Assembly (NCBI GenBank): GCA_014379965.1 | Contig: JACMKU010000185.1 | Coordinates: 1-34,305, forward strand | Reading direction: 5' to 3' | Origin: Chitinophagaceae bacterium | Lineage (GTDB): Bacteria; Bacteroidota; Bacteroidia; Chitinophagales; Chitinophagaceae | Length of the DNA stretch: 34,305 nt | In this document: positions 7,478 through 16,551 of the stretch, piece after piece | How positions within the stretch are numbered: position 1 is the first letter of the stretch | How the letters are laid out: the number at the start of each line of letters is the position of its first letter | The notes under the pieces: model-generated | What the model saw: the letters and a program-made list of their open reading frames with translations, nothing else | Database searches by the model: none | Told to the model about the DNA's origin: nothing | Translations under genes and position numbers: made by a program

Positions 7478-8529
7478 TACACCCGGCCATACAAACCCAG
7501 GATGTTCAACGCAACATCTTCCGTCGTCCGGTACATGACGGGCGTGAAGATCGGAGGTTGACGCAAGAGCATTAAAGTTTTGCGGACCATATCTTCCTTG
7601 TCTGTGGCGATTTGCCAGTGATTGATGTCTTCCTTCATCGGCCTGCAGAAACTTATCACACGTGCACCGGCATACAATGCCTCCAGGCAGACGCCTGAGA
7701 ATCCTTCATACATCGAAGGGTGGAGAAAGACCTTTGATCGCTGCATCATACGCAATAGATCGGGATGTGACATTTCGCCAGTAAGCCGAATATTTTCTTT
7801 GAGATTACGCTCGACTATTAATTCCTCGAGCTTGTGACGTTCGGGACCTTCACCCACGATCGCGGCGACGATCGAAGGGAAATCTTTCTTCACCTGGGCC
7901 ACTACATCAAGGAAGAGGGGAAATTGTTTCAGTGAGATGAGCGAACCTGCGCCAAGGAGATCGATGTCTCTCGTAGTTGGAAATTCATTGAATGCCGCGG
8001 GTTCTATTCCGGCGGGAACGACATGTCCGGGCCTTGTCCCATGGTTTTTTTCAAACTCATCCCGCAATGAGTGAGAGAGCGCTATTAGGTCGCGTGCGTT
8101 TATTTTTAACCTTGCTGGATATTTGTTTGACTTGCCTGCATCCTGTCCCATGATCCAGCAATAATGTTGTATAGAATAGCGATCGGTGAATTTCTTTCCA
8201 ATCCACGCGCACTCACCATACCAGAAGCTTAGCATACCGAGGAGTCTTCCGGATAGGTGCACTTCTTTTATTATAGTTTGAAGTTTCTTCCGGAGAAAAT
8301 ATCGTGGTATGCCTCCGCGATTCCTTCCATCGAAACTCATCACAGTGGCATTGTGCCAGGCATAGGTCTTACGAAAATAAGGATACTGGAACGCCAACAC
8401 CAGCAACCGCAGTTCCGGATTAACCGCCTGGAGCGATCTCACCAGAGCCTGCTGCATGGGTAGACAGGTGGTATCCTGTTCATCGGCGGGGAAACCCGGG
8501 ATCAGTATGACCAGCGTGTCCTTAGCCAT
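7477..8529 (-). CDS. Glycosyltransferase, GT4 type
   Basis: A 350-residue GT-B protein. The donor domain contains GAGSLISLKQFPLFLDV (residues 195-211), VAAIVGEGPERHKLEEL, and HPSMYEGFSGVCLEALYAGARVISF, the GT4 E-x7-E region. The N-terminal part (LVILIPGFPADEQDTTCLP) is a normal first strand with a glycine loop. Its start overlaps the end of the ABC transporter gene by 8 nt, so it is the last gene of the long minus-strand polysaccharide series. The sugar transferred is unknown. Confidence 0.85.
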   Translation of the reverse strand: MAKDTLVILIPGFPADEQDTTCLPMQQALVRSLQAVNPELRLLVLAFQYPYFRKTYAWHNATVMSFDGRNRGGIPRYFLRKKLQTIIKEVHLSGRLLGMLSFWYGECAWIGKKFTDRYSIQHYCWIMGQDAGKSNKYPARLKINARDLIALSHSLRDEFEKNHGTRPGHVVPAGIEPAAFNEFPTTRDIDLLGAGSLISLKQFPLFLDVVAQVKKDFPSIVAAIVGEGPERHKLEELIVERNLKENIRLTGEMSHPDLLRMMQRSKVFLHPSMYEGFSGVCLEALYAGARVISFCRPMKEDINHWQIATDKEDMVRKTLMLLRQPPIFTPVMYRTTEDVALNILGLYGRV

Positions 8530-10189
8530 TTTCGTCGAGAGAAATTATCTTGTTGCAATAGGCGAGACTTTTTTTGTCGTGGGTGATCAGCACGATCATC
8601 TTTCCTTCCCTTGCTAAATCCCTGAAGTGTTGCAAGAGATGTTCGCTCGATACCTGGTCGAGTTCATTGAAGGGTTCATCGAGTAATAGCAACCGGGCAT
8701 CCTTGTACAGGGCCCGCGCGATGGCAACTCGTTGTTGTTGCCCCCCACTGATGTTCTTCCCATTCTCACTTATGATCATATCATCCTTTTGAGAAGATTT
8801 AGCAAGCAGTGCTTCCAGGCCCGCAACCCGGATGGCCTGCTGGAGGGAAGCCTGCACTTGACAATCCTCTTCGAGCGTGATGTTACGCATAAGCGTATCG
8901 TGAATGAAAAATGATTGCTGCCGAACGTACGCGATCTGTGGCAAATGTGAACCTACTGTTTTGGAATCTAATGGTAGGTCATTTACCAGCAATTCTCCAC
9001 TTGAAGGTTTCAGAAAGCCGAGGATAATATTCAGTATTGTTGTCTTACCCCTTCCGGAGATTCCAGTGATGCCGATGAAATCTCCGGGTTTAATGATCAT
9101 CGAGAAGTTGTCGAGTATGGTTTGATTTCCGAAGGAGAAACTTACATTTTTGAGTTCCATGGTATCCATTGCCAACTGGGTAGGCTTATCTTGATTTTCA
9201 ACAATTGTGAGCGCCGCGAGTTCGGTCGCTGCTGGCTCATATGTCTTGATCTGGCCACTCACATTGATGATCTTGACTATGCCAGGTATGATCTTATATG
9301 CCGCCGCCATGAAAGCGCCGATCGTTAGCAATGGCGTCGTATCATTACCTCCCCACCATTTTGCAATGAGAATGAGTATGAATAGCCCGAGCACTGCGAA
9401 TATCTCAATGAATCGGTTGGGAAGGCTCTGGAGACTCAGAGAATTGAAAAGATGTGTACTAAACTTTTGCCTCGCATCCGTGAAGCGTTTCCTGAAGAAT
9501 TGATTTCGACCGTATACATTCCCCTCTACCCAACCCTTCAATGCGTCGAGCAGGTAACGAAACGACAGCTCGTTGCTCGACTGGATGTGGCGCCTTATTA
9601 CCAAAGATCGTTTGCGAATGAAAATGAATACAATTACGATGGGGGGAAGGAGAATAAGCATGAGAAGCAGGAACAACCTCGCGTCGAAAATGATGATGGC
9701 GATAAGGGTTATCGTGATCAGGATTAATTGTGTGATGATCTGCTGGAGGCCGGCAAGAAGATATTGCCCGAACTCGAAAGGCTGATAGGCGATCCTTCGA
9801 ATGAATACAGAGGAGTCCGTATGGACGAATTCTCCAAAGTCTCCCTGCTGGTATTTAAGAAGGTTGACATCCGATATTCTTACTGCCACCTGGCCGATGA
9901 AGATGTAATGTGCCCGGGCTATGAGAAAGCCAGCGAGATTCTTGAGACTAAACACCAGAAAGAAAATTCCAATGAGCGCAACGGAGCCTCGGTCCTGCAA
10001 CCATTCTGGCAGGAAGCCCATGCCTGTAGGATTACCGGGCTGTATATAAAACTGTATGATGGCCAACAGGAATACGAGGGAAAGAATATCGATGATACTT
10101 ATGACCACATCGAGGAGCAGCAATGCGATGAACCGGCTCCGTTCCTTTTTCTCGAGGATGGTCCAGGTATTTTTCAGGATGTGTTTCAC
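8522..10189 (-). CDS. ABC exporter, fused membrane and ATPase domains (MsbA/PglK type)
   Basis: About 555 residues. I favour the GTG at 10187-10189 (MKHILKNTWTILEKKERSRF); a TTG three codons upstream is also open. The first ~320 residues hold about six membrane segments (for example FIALLLLDVVISIIDILSLVFLL near 20-45). The ATPase half has Walker A GISGRGKT (about 376-383), the signature ISGGQQQR, Walker B LLLLDEP and the switch histidine ITHDKK. The domain order fits half-size exporters that flip lipid-linked sugars or lipid A. In a glycosyltransferase operon it may flip a glycolipid, in parallel with the Wzx-like protein; which substrate each takes is open. Confidence 0.88.
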   Translation of the reverse strand: MKHILKNTWTILEKKERSRFIALLLLDVVISIIDILSLVFLLAIIQFYIQPGNPTGMGFLPEWLQDRGSVALIGIFFLVFSLKNLAGFLIARAHYIFIGQVAVRISDVNLLKYQQGDFGEFVHTDSSVFIRRIAYQPFEFGQYLLAGLQQIITQLILITITLIAIIIFDARLFLLLMLILLPPIVIVFIFIRKRSLVIRRHIQSSNELSFRYLLDALKGWVEGNVYGRNQFFRKRFTDARQKFSTHLFNSLSLQSLPNRFIEIFAVLGLFILILIAKWWGGNDTTPLLTIGAFMAAAYKIIPGIVKIINVSGQIKTYEPAATELAALTIVENQDKPTQLAMDTMELKNVSFSFGNQTILDNFSMIIKPGDFIGITGISGRGKTTILNIILGFLKPSSGELLVNDLPLDSKTVGSHLPQIAYVRQQSFFIHDTLMRNITLEEDCQVQASLQQAIRVAGLEALLAKSSQKDDMIISENGKNISGGQQQRVAIARALYKDARLLLLDEPFNELDQVSSEHLLQHFRDLAREGKMIVLITHDKKSLAYCNKIISLDENG

Positions 10190-10205
10190 CGGTACCAATT
10201 TAGGT

Positions 10206-10332
10206 GTTTCACGCAGAGGCGCAAAGGCGCAGAGATAAAGTAAATGGGAATCGGGAATTAGGAACTAGCATCAGACTCCTGGTTATTTGACTTTTCTTTC
10301 TTCCTCTGCGCCTCTGCGGCTTTGCGTGAAAC
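10206..10332. repeat. Inverted pair of GTTTCACGCAGAGGCGCAAAG repeats with a second word repeat inside
   Basis: Arms of 29 nt at 10206-10234 and 10304-10332 match in inverse orientation at 26 of 29 positions (GTTTCACGCAGAGGCGCAAA... against GTTTCACGCAAAGCCGCAGA...). The loop holds TGGGAATCGGGAATTAGGAA (10244-10263), the same word as the repeat at 22033-22165. The element lies just after the stop of the glycosyltransferase gene at 10339 and before the start of the ABC exporter gene, inside the minus-strand series. It may end or thin out transcription between them; that is inference. Confidence 0.75.
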
Positions 10333-10338
10333 CTTAAG

Positions 10339-11163
10339 TTACCCATCACTAGCTAGTGATTTATGTTCGGTAAGTACGGGCTTGGCGAGCAAAGTGGTTT
10401 TTGTTTGCAGTTTTGCTTTTTGAAGGCGGTGAAGTTTACTGTATTTGAGGAATACCTGGTGCGATGTATTCACGGCGATAGAAACTCCATCTGCGCCATC
10501 CAGGAAGCCGCGACGGAAGAAGTATCCATTGATGAACGCCCAGGCCGGGCGAACCAGCATCTTAAACCATGAGCTGCGGGAACCATTGTTGTATAGAGAG
10601 GTCGCGGCGATCGAGCTTAGCCGGTTATTTTGCCAAACGAGATCTTCTACCGTATTGAAAGAATAGTGGAGAATATCTCCAGGTAGGTGATGTATGGGAA
10701 ATTCCCCTTCGAGTTGGATCTTGTCGTGCGGGTTGAGCCCTCCCCATTTGGCGATACGCCGGTCGAAGAGGCGAATTTTCCTATCGGGGTACCAGAGGCC
10801 GTGGCGAATGTATCGCCCGCAATAGTTGGTGCAGCGGTTCATGCTATAGGCACGATGTGCCAAACTGTTTTTCTCATTGAGTATGGCATCAGCTAAGTCT
10901 ACATCAAGGGCCTCATCGGCATCGAGGCTGAGGATGTAATTGTGTGATGCGAGTTGAATGGCCATATTCTTTTGGCCGATATAACCCCTGAATTTCTCGA
11001 GATGAATGACAGCTCCTTTTGACCGGGCGATCTCGACTGTATTGTCGGTAGAGTAGGAGTCCAGCACGATGATTTCATCAGCGAGAGATTTGACGGAATC
11101 AATGCAACGGGCAATGTTCTGCTCTTCATTATAGGTGATTATCACTACTGACAACGGCTGCAT
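10339..11163 (-). CDS. Glycosyltransferase family 2, WaaE/KdtX type
   Basis: A 274-residue protein of the GT2 subgroup that works on lipopolysaccharide core (WaaE/KdtX) and related glycans. Seen: LSVVIITYNEEQNIARCIDS at the N-terminus, IIVLDSYSTDNT near residue 31, the DxD as LSLDADEAL near residue 80, and GRYIRHGLWYPDRKIRLFDR followed by WGG, which is typical of this subgroup. Its start lies 35 nt inside the end of the ligase-like gene, a clear sign of a shared transcript. Its last codons contain the perfect 16-bp palindrome ATCACTAGCTAGTGAT (10345-10360), next to the stop codon. Confidence 0.87.
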   Translation of the reverse strand: MQPLSVVIITYNEEQNIARCIDSVKSLADEIIVLDSYSTDNTVEIARSKGAVIHLEKFRGYIGQKNMAIQLASHNYILSLDADEALDVDLADAILNEKNSLAHRAYSMNRCTNYCGRYIRHGLWYPDRKIRLFDRRIAKWGGLNPHDKIQLEGEFPIHHLPGDILHYSFNTVEDLVWQNNRLSSIAATSLYNNGSRSSWFKMLVRPAWAFINGYFFRRGFLDGADGVSIAVNTSHQVFLKYSKLHRLQKAKLQTKTTLLAKPVLTEHKSLASDG

Positions 11164-12466
11164 TTTCTCGCTTGTTTTGTGGGCGGGATTGTATATGACC
11201 TTCCCGCATGGTATTTAATCGGTATAAACGCTCAAAAGGTTTGCCGGAGAGAATAAAAAGAGAAAGGAAAAAGGAATAAAAGAAGATTCCTTTGTTAACG
11301 TCGAGTATATTTTCGGAGAAAGATACTACCACTATCATAACCAGCAGTCCTCCGAGGAAGGGATCCCTGTTCATCAACGCAATACGACATGCGATGAAAA
11401 GGGAAATGAGGAAGATCGTCAATCCGATGAGTCCAGATTTCAGTGAAAGACTCAGGTATTGGTTGTGACTATTTAACTCATGGAGAAATGAATTATACAG
11501 TTTGTTTTTGAAATACGATTCATTTAATAACCTCTTCTCCGATCCGCTCCCATGGCCATACACAGGTGATTGTTTTACCAGGTCGAGCACGAGCCGCCAA
11601 CGAGCCACCCTTGGCTCCAGGATTTCATTGTTCATGGAGGATTGTACCAGGTCATCTTTGAACTGGCCGACATAACGCATCCGGAAAGAACTGATGGACA
11701 CGATCAAAATGGCAATCACTACTCCCGTGAGAGTGATTCCCTTCACCAGCTGCGAACGCCTTGCACCCTTTATCATCATCACCGGGAAAATTACTGCAAT
11801 CATGATCGCGCTTATTAATACCGACCTGGATGCGAGTTGTAATAGACCGGCGAGAAGAACAAACAGGGGCATCATCAGGAAGAAGCTGCCCGTCCTTATC
11901 GACCTGCTCACAAACAGGTAAATGAATACGATCACTGAAAGGAGGCAGTACATGGCGAGATAGGTCGCATGAATATCGATTGGGCTCGAGAAATTGTGGT
12001 TGATAAATGACTGCGTAAAAAGATCGGTGAGCGGGAGTTTGTTGTAAAGAATAATTCTTAACGCATCAGCATACAGATAGATTATTGTCAAGACACAGGT
12101 CCACCCGAATACCTGCAATAGCCTTAGTTTGTATTTGCCGAGATCTATGCCGGATACGGCAAGTAGTATCGGCCAGAGGAGAATAGCGAGTTGTCTTTGA
12201 AGGTCTTTCATGCCTTGCGATCTGTCATCCGAGTAAGTCAGGCCTAGTAGTGTAATGAAGAATACTGCACTGACTACTATCGTTTCCTTCCTCAAGGCCA
12301 TCTTCGTTTTATTCCTGGTTAAATGGATGATGGTATGAATAAGAAAGCTGATGAGTGCAAGTTCACTGAAAAGGCGATCAAAGGGTAGTGTAATGAGGAA
12401 GAAAGCTAAATGATAATAGCTGATCTTATTGCCCAATGTGTCATCTATGGTAAGCAGATTTCTCAT
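11129..12466 (-). CDS. O-antigen ligase-like membrane protein
   Basis: A 445-residue, strongly hydrophobic protein with about 10-12 membrane segments. Near residue 320 it has the soluble loop typical of WaaL/O-antigen ligase-type proteins: a VYGHGSGSE segment and, after it, HELNSHNQYLSLSLKSGLIG, where the HNQYL pattern is the family's mark. Such proteins join or polymerise glycan chains on the periplasmic face, using polyprenyl-linked substrates. A second, larger protein of the same general class is at 13410, so one may be the polymerase and the other the ligase. It overlaps the GT2 gene upstream by 4 nt. The last ~30 residues are polar and probably cytoplasmic. Confidence 0.82.
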   Translation of the reverse strand: MRNLLTIDDTLGNKISYYHLAFFLITLPFDRLFSELALISFLIHTIIHLTRNKTKMALRKETIVVSAVFFITLLGLTYSDDRSQGMKDLQRQLAILLWPILLAVSGIDLGKYKLRLLQVFGWTCVLTIIYLYADALRIILYNKLPLTDLFTQSFINHNFSSPIDIHATYLAMYCLLSVIVFIYLFVSRSIRTGSFFLMMPLFVLLAGLLQLASRSVLISAIMIAVIFPVMMIKGARRSQLVKGITLTGVVIAILIVSISSFRMRYVGQFKDDLVQSSMNNEILEPRVARWRLVLDLVKQSPVYGHGSGSEKRLLNESYFKNKLYNSFLHELNSHNQYLSLSLKSGLIGLTIFLISLFIACRIALMNRDPFLGGLLVMIVVVSFSENILDVNKGIFFYSFFLSLFILSGKPFERLYRLNTMREGHIQSRPQNKRENAAVVSSDNHL

Positions 12467-13413
12467 GATGCAGTCTTGCTATGTAGCCAGTTCAGAACGG
12501 GTTTCGGAAAATAGCTGAGCACATAAAGCAGGTAGTTATCGAGCCTGCTCGGGCAGACACGGATTGCCTTCGCGAGATGCACTCTCGCTTTCACAGGTTG
12601 ATGGTTGTTAACAAGGAATTTCTTCCCACAGAGCGCATAGTATGCCCCCTGTTTTATCTTTCCATTATCCTGGTCACGTATGATGGAGAGTAGCTCATCC
12701 CCTTCGTCGGGAGTTACAAATCCCTTGCCTATGATGTTCTTCTTTAATTGCCTGAAACGTGGGCCCCGCCATTTTTCGTCAATTGTAACGGATGCAGGAT
12801 TAAACCGCACCTTCAGCAGGCGCCGAGAGAGGTTGAAGTACTTTCCGGCTCCCATCATTCGCACCCATAACAAATAGTCCTCGAAATTATGAGCATCTAT
12901 GCTATATCCGCCTGCCTCAATCACCGCGGATTTCTTATACATTACCGACGAGTGAATGAAAGGACAATATTCGTATAACCTTTCCATAATTTCCTCATGA
13001 CTATGGCCAATACATTGAAAGTTGAAAAGGTGTTCTCCGGTCTCGGAAATGTATTCGGCATCGCTGCCACAGAGAATATATCCTGGGTTGGAGTCGAAGA
13101 AGTCGACCTGCCTGCTCAGCCGGTCGGGTGTACAAATATCGTCTGCGTCGAATCGTGCAATGAGCTCACCCTTAGCCGCTCCCAGTCCTGTGTTCAATGC
13201 GTAAGCTATGCCATTGCGATTCTCATTGATCAACCGGATACGAGGGTCATGGAACGAAAGGATTTCCTCAACAGTGTCATCAGTTGATCCATTGTTTACC
13301 ACCAGGAGTTCATAGTCTTGATAATCTTGTAGAAGCACCGATGAAATCGCTTCCGATATATAGGCGCCTGCATTATACGCCGGCATTAATATGGTAACTC
13401 GAACTACACTCAT
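12463..13413 (-). CDS. Glycosyltransferase family 2
   Basis: About 316 residues. I chose the ATG at 13411-13413 (MSVVRVTILMPAYNAG): it overlaps the upstream stop by 4 nt (ATGA) and begins at the conserved family N-terminus, while a longer frame would lie inside the upstream gene. Motifs: LLVVNNGSTDDT for nucleotide binding and ARFDADD as the metal-binding DxD. A later HNFEDYLLWVRM segment is the ED motif region of chondroitin-synthase-like GT2 enzymes. The C-terminal 100 residues look helical. Operon member between the Wzy-like and ligase-like genes. Confidence 0.88.
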   Translation of the reverse strand: MSVVRVTILMPAYNAGAYISEAISSVLLQDYQDYELLVVNNGSTDDTVEEILSFHDPRIRLINENRNGIAYALNTGLGAAKGELIARFDADDICTPDRLSRQVDFFDSNPGYILCGSDAEYISETGEHLFNFQCIGHSHEEIMERLYEYCPFIHSSVMYKKSAVIEAGGYSIDAHNFEDYLLWVRMMGAGKYFNLSRRLLKVRFNPASVTIDEKWRGPRFRQLKKNIIGKGFVTPDEGDELLSIIRDQDNGKIKQGAYYALCGKKFLVNNHQPVKARVHLAKAIRVCPSRLDNYLLYVLSYFPKPVLNWLHSKTAS

Positions 13414-15065
13414 ATTATTTCTTTTGATCCCCCTTCCTTCATGCTGAGGAACATCAGCATTTCGAAAACAATCACAATTGAAAGTTGCTCGAACCAATAT
13501 CCTATTGCGAAAGCACCAATGATGAGCAGTAATAAGGGTAACGCAAAGTCCCTCCTGGTGAGATGTTTTGCGTAGTATCCAACAAAGAACACCAGGAACA
13601 AAGCGAAACCAGCCAAACCATATTCCGCAAGCAGCTGGTCGTATACGGAATCGGGACTGTTCATCAATGAATGAAACTGCTGGTCTTTTGTAAAATAGTT
13701 GAGGTAGAGATCAAGGTGGTTATCCCTGAACGCAGGATTGATATAGGCATACTTTGCAGGGTATCCTCCGGCGAACTGCAGCGCCGTCGCCCGGAACGCG
13801 ATCTTCGATGAAAACTTCGCGATTCCGGTACCCATAAGTAATTTGGATGGATGAGCTTTCAGGTAAGTCAGGGTCTGCTGCACTGCCATGATCTTTCCAG
13901 GATACCTGTTTTTCTGCATATTCCTCTGAGAAGTATCAAACGAAGGAATCTGAGCTACGGCGAAGTCGATGAGTTGCCGCCTGAAGACTGAAGTATCGCG
14001 ATTCAACTGATATGGCTCCGTATGTATGTTTGGCTTGGGGATGGTAGGTTTTGTTCGTACGACTGCAGGGCTTGCTGCGATCGAGGTTAGAATGGGTTTA
14101 GGTTGAGATGGATTTGTTTTTCTTGCCATCGTCACCACCTGCGTACTATCAAGGAACAACATGGCAATTTTTCTTTTACGTTGATCTTCGCTCAACACAC
14201 TATCCTCCAGCTCGCTCAATAACGGCGGCGAAGCCTGCGGGAACAATGTGTCGATCTTAGTGTCAGTTACCTTTTGCCAGACATATTTGAGATAGTTCTT
14301 ATTATGTGGGGATACTCTGGCGAAGAATACTATGAAAAGCATGAGGCATACTACGATCACGCTTTTTTGGTTGCGATCGCTTCGAAAGACAAACTGGAGT
14401 AGCAGGATTAGGAATAGAATCAGGTTAGTGAAATTGCTTGCAGTTAAGAGCAAGACACCCATGCACATTAGTAGCCAGTGAAATTTCCTTCGTTCGAGGA
14501 AATAAATAACGCCCATGGCATTGAGTAAGGCATTTGTGGTCGAGACATCATACGTAATGCCGCGAAGTAGATCGCCAGTCCCAATGAAATACTTCTGGTT
14601 CATCCCCTGGTAAGTATAAGGATTGATCGTGCCACCGTCGATCATAAAGGATATCAGCTGGCCGATTGTGAAAAGTGCATTGATGACGAAGAGAATGGCG
14701 AAGGTATTATGTAGTCGGGCGGTATCTGATTTCTTCACAAATAGATAGCCTATCATCCCCGTTGCTATGCATAGTATCCAGAAACTAATTCCGGCTAAAG
14801 CTGCTACGAGGTAGTTGACAGTCACATCTCCGACCTGGGTCAATAAATTCACTAATGCGATCACAATCAGACCTGCGTAGAACCACATGAATCTCTTCTT
14901 TATGAAATCAAAACTCTTCAATTCCTTTCTGAAGAGGAACACGAAAAGAATGATGGCAGCGACCTTCACGCCAGTCTTCACCTGCAGTACCATCACAAGG
15001 TAAAGCAGTAGCAGCCAGCTCGTGTTCCTTGCCTGGTCAATTAGTCGATGATAAGCGGATCGCAT
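13410..15065 (-). CDS. Wzy-like polysaccharide polymerase / O-antigen ligase family protein
   Basis: A 551-residue membrane protein with about ten hydrophobic segments in two blocks: residues ~15-255 and ~495-545. Between them lies a long polar stretch (about 255-490) rich in Ser, Thr, Pro and Lys (for example SQPKPILTSIAASPAVVRTK), much longer than the usual periplasmic loop. The part LLMGTGIAKFSSKIAF resembles the G-x-G segment before the catalytic loop in the O-antigen ligase/polymerase group, and the end of the stretch (NSPDSVYDQLLAEYGLAG) resembles the 'H/D..Y..LL.E.G..G' region. Probably polymerises the repeat unit in the inner membrane. It lies 24 nt after the flippase gene. Confidence 0.7.
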   Translation of the reverse strand: MRSAYHRLIDQARNTSWLLLLYLVMVLQVKTGVKVAAIILFVFLFRKELKSFDFIKKRFMWFYAGLIVIALVNLLTQVGDVTVNYLVAALAGISFWILCIATGMIGYLFVKKSDTARLHNTFAILFVINALFTIGQLISFMIDGGTINPYTYQGMNQKYFIGTGDLLRGITYDVSTTNALLNAMGVIYFLERRKFHWLLMCMGVLLLTASNFTNLILFLILLLQFVFRSDRNQKSVIVVCLMLFIVFFARVSPHNKNYLKYVWQKVTDTKIDTLFPQASPPLLSELEDSVLSEDQRKRKIAMLFLDSTQVVTMARKTNPSQPKPILTSIAASPAVVRTKPTIPKPNIHTEPYQLNRDTSVFRRQLIDFAVAQIPSFDTSQRNMQKNRYPGKIMAVQQTLTYLKAHPSKLLMGTGIAKFSSKIAFRATALQFAGGYPAKYAYINPAFRDNHLDLYLNYFTKDQQFHSLMNSPDSVYDQLLAEYGLAGFALFLVFFVGYYAKHLTRRDFALPLLLLIIGAFAIGYWFEQLSIVIVFEMLMFLSMKEGGSKEII

Positions 15066-15089
15066 GTGTGCAGACGCGTGTGCCTGGTT

Positions 15090-16526
15090 TTAATTTCTCT
15101 CCCGGGAAAAACGAAGCATATCCGTCCAATCGGATTTTCGTAACTGTTTGGTTGCCAGCAGAAGTGAAAAAAACACGGGTAGGCCAATTGCCAGTCGGAA
15201 GAAAGCAGATTCGGTGAGATAAACGGCTAGCAATCCGCTCGCAGCGGCACTGGCGATACAGGCAATCGGCGAAATCCATGTGTCCCTGATTGTGAACAGC
15301 GTGGAGGCTCTGAGATAATTGAAGTATTCGGCAACTGTTGCGAGTAAGTACACCACCGCCGCTCCCTGGGCGGCATACCTTGGGATGAATAGGAGATCGC
15401 CTGCAAGGATGATGATGAAAGTCAGCAAGGTGATCTTTAATATGAGCTTAAGATGGTCAAGGGCAAAGTGCACCGACCAGAATAAATTGTTCATGTAAAG
15501 AAATGGAAGGCAGCACGAGAGAATGAGGAAGGTAGATGAGTTCACCGACCCATACTTGTTGCTTGTGATGGCATCTATTAATGGCGACCAAACCAGGTTA
15601 AGCGCAAGCGGTATTAAGGTTGCAAGGATCATTTCCGTTCGGATGAGGAGGCTCAGCTCTTTCTTTTTTTGCAAAAGATCTGCTAACGTGTGGCTGCCGA
15701 AAAACCGGGAGAGTCGACTCAATAGTATCGGCGCTACGATCAGTAGTGGTAATGGCGAGAGCTCGAGTACCCGAAATGCGAAACTGTACTCAGCAGTTTT
15801 CTCTTGAGTTGTGAAAAGTCCGAGCAGGATCCAATCGATCCTGGCGATGGATGCATTCAGGAATACGGTGCCCACCAACGGTAGGGATTCCCGGATCAGC
15901 AGGAAATAGTCAGCGAGTCGGTGCCTTGTGCTGAGACTTACTTTCAACTTATACCTGGAGAGATAATATGATATCATCAATTCAATGAAGGACGAAACGA
16001 TAAAGATCGAAAGAATGACTTCGACGGTTACTGAAGAAAACAGGACGGCTATCAAAAGCCAGACGGCGCGGATGAGATTCGCCACGGACGACATGATTGC
16101 CAGAAATCTAAAGTTTTCCTTGCCAGTCGCTAACTGTTTGAATGGAGAAGAAAAAAAACTAAGCAGGTGGCTGACCGCCAGGATGAGCAGCAGATCGTGT
16201 TCCCGGAAGAACCCGGGAAACAGGAATCGACCGGTGAGGAGAATGAGATAGAAACAGATTCCGGTCACAAGGATATGTCCGGTGAAGAGGGTAAGGAGTT
16301 TTGACGGATCCTGTCCCATAGCCACACGTCGCACGACGATCTGTTCGAGGCGAAGGCTTAAGATGGATGTGATGAAGGTGAGCAGTGCGAGCGACCAGTT
16401 GATCTCGCCAAAAGCAGCCTTATCGAGGTATCTAGAGGTTATGAAGAATATGATCACGCCTAGCACCTGGTTGAGGACGACCTGTATGGAGCTAGCTGAT
16501 ATATCTCGCAGTAGTTTCCTTGTCAT
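15090..16526 (-). CDS. Wzx-type polysaccharide flippase (MVF/MATE-like)
   Basis: A 478-residue protein with about 12-14 membrane helices, the size and layout of Wzx/oligosaccharide flippases. The N-terminus (MTRKLLRDISASSIQVVLNQVLGVIIFFITSRYL) has the usual amphipathic start and the 'SRYLDKAAFGEINWSLALL' segment that follows helix 1 in this family. It would move lipid-linked repeat units across the inner membrane for Wzy. Gene spacing: 25 nt behind the GT10 gene and 24 nt ahead of the polymerase gene. Confidence 0.85.
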   Translation of the reverse strand: MTRKLLRDISASSIQVVLNQVLGVIIFFITSRYLDKAAFGEINWSLALLTFITSILSLRLEQIVVRRVAMGQDPSKLLTLFTGHILVTGICFYLILLTGRFLFPGFFREHDLLLILAVSHLLSFFSSPFKQLATGKENFRFLAIMSSVANLIRAVWLLIAVLFSSVTVEVILSIFIVSSFIELMISYYLSRYKLKVSLSTRHRLADYFLLIRESLPLVGTVFLNASIARIDWILLGLFTTQEKTAEYSFAFRVLELSPLPLLIVAPILLSRLSRFFGSHTLADLLQKKKELSLLIRTEMILATLIPLALNLVWSPLIDAITSNKYGSVNSSTFLILSCCLPFLYMNNLFWSVHFALDHLKLILKITLLTFIIILAGDLLFIPRYAAQGAAVVYLLATVAEYFNYLRASTLFTIRDTWISPIACIASAAASGLLAVYLTESAFFRLAIGLPVFFSLLLATKQLRKSDWTDMLRFSRERN

Positions 16527-16551
16527 GAAGTGCGGCTGAATATGACGATTG

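Noticed and set aside
7353..7538. 61-codon plus-strand frame across the convergent repeat (NQATNQPSNEATT)
   Set aside because: The protein is a translation of the AACCAAGC word repeat and overlaps two real genes.
9728..10243. 171-codon plus-strand open frame opposite the ABC exporter gene
   Set aside because: The minus strand encodes a clear ABC exporter over the same bases. The plus-strand frame has no recognisable domain and an odd composition, so it is a shadow.
12463..13497. 28-codon longer start for the GT2 gene
   Set aside because: It would lie inside the upstream polymerase gene; the ATG at 13411-13413 overlaps that gene's stop by 4 nt and begins at the family's conserved start.
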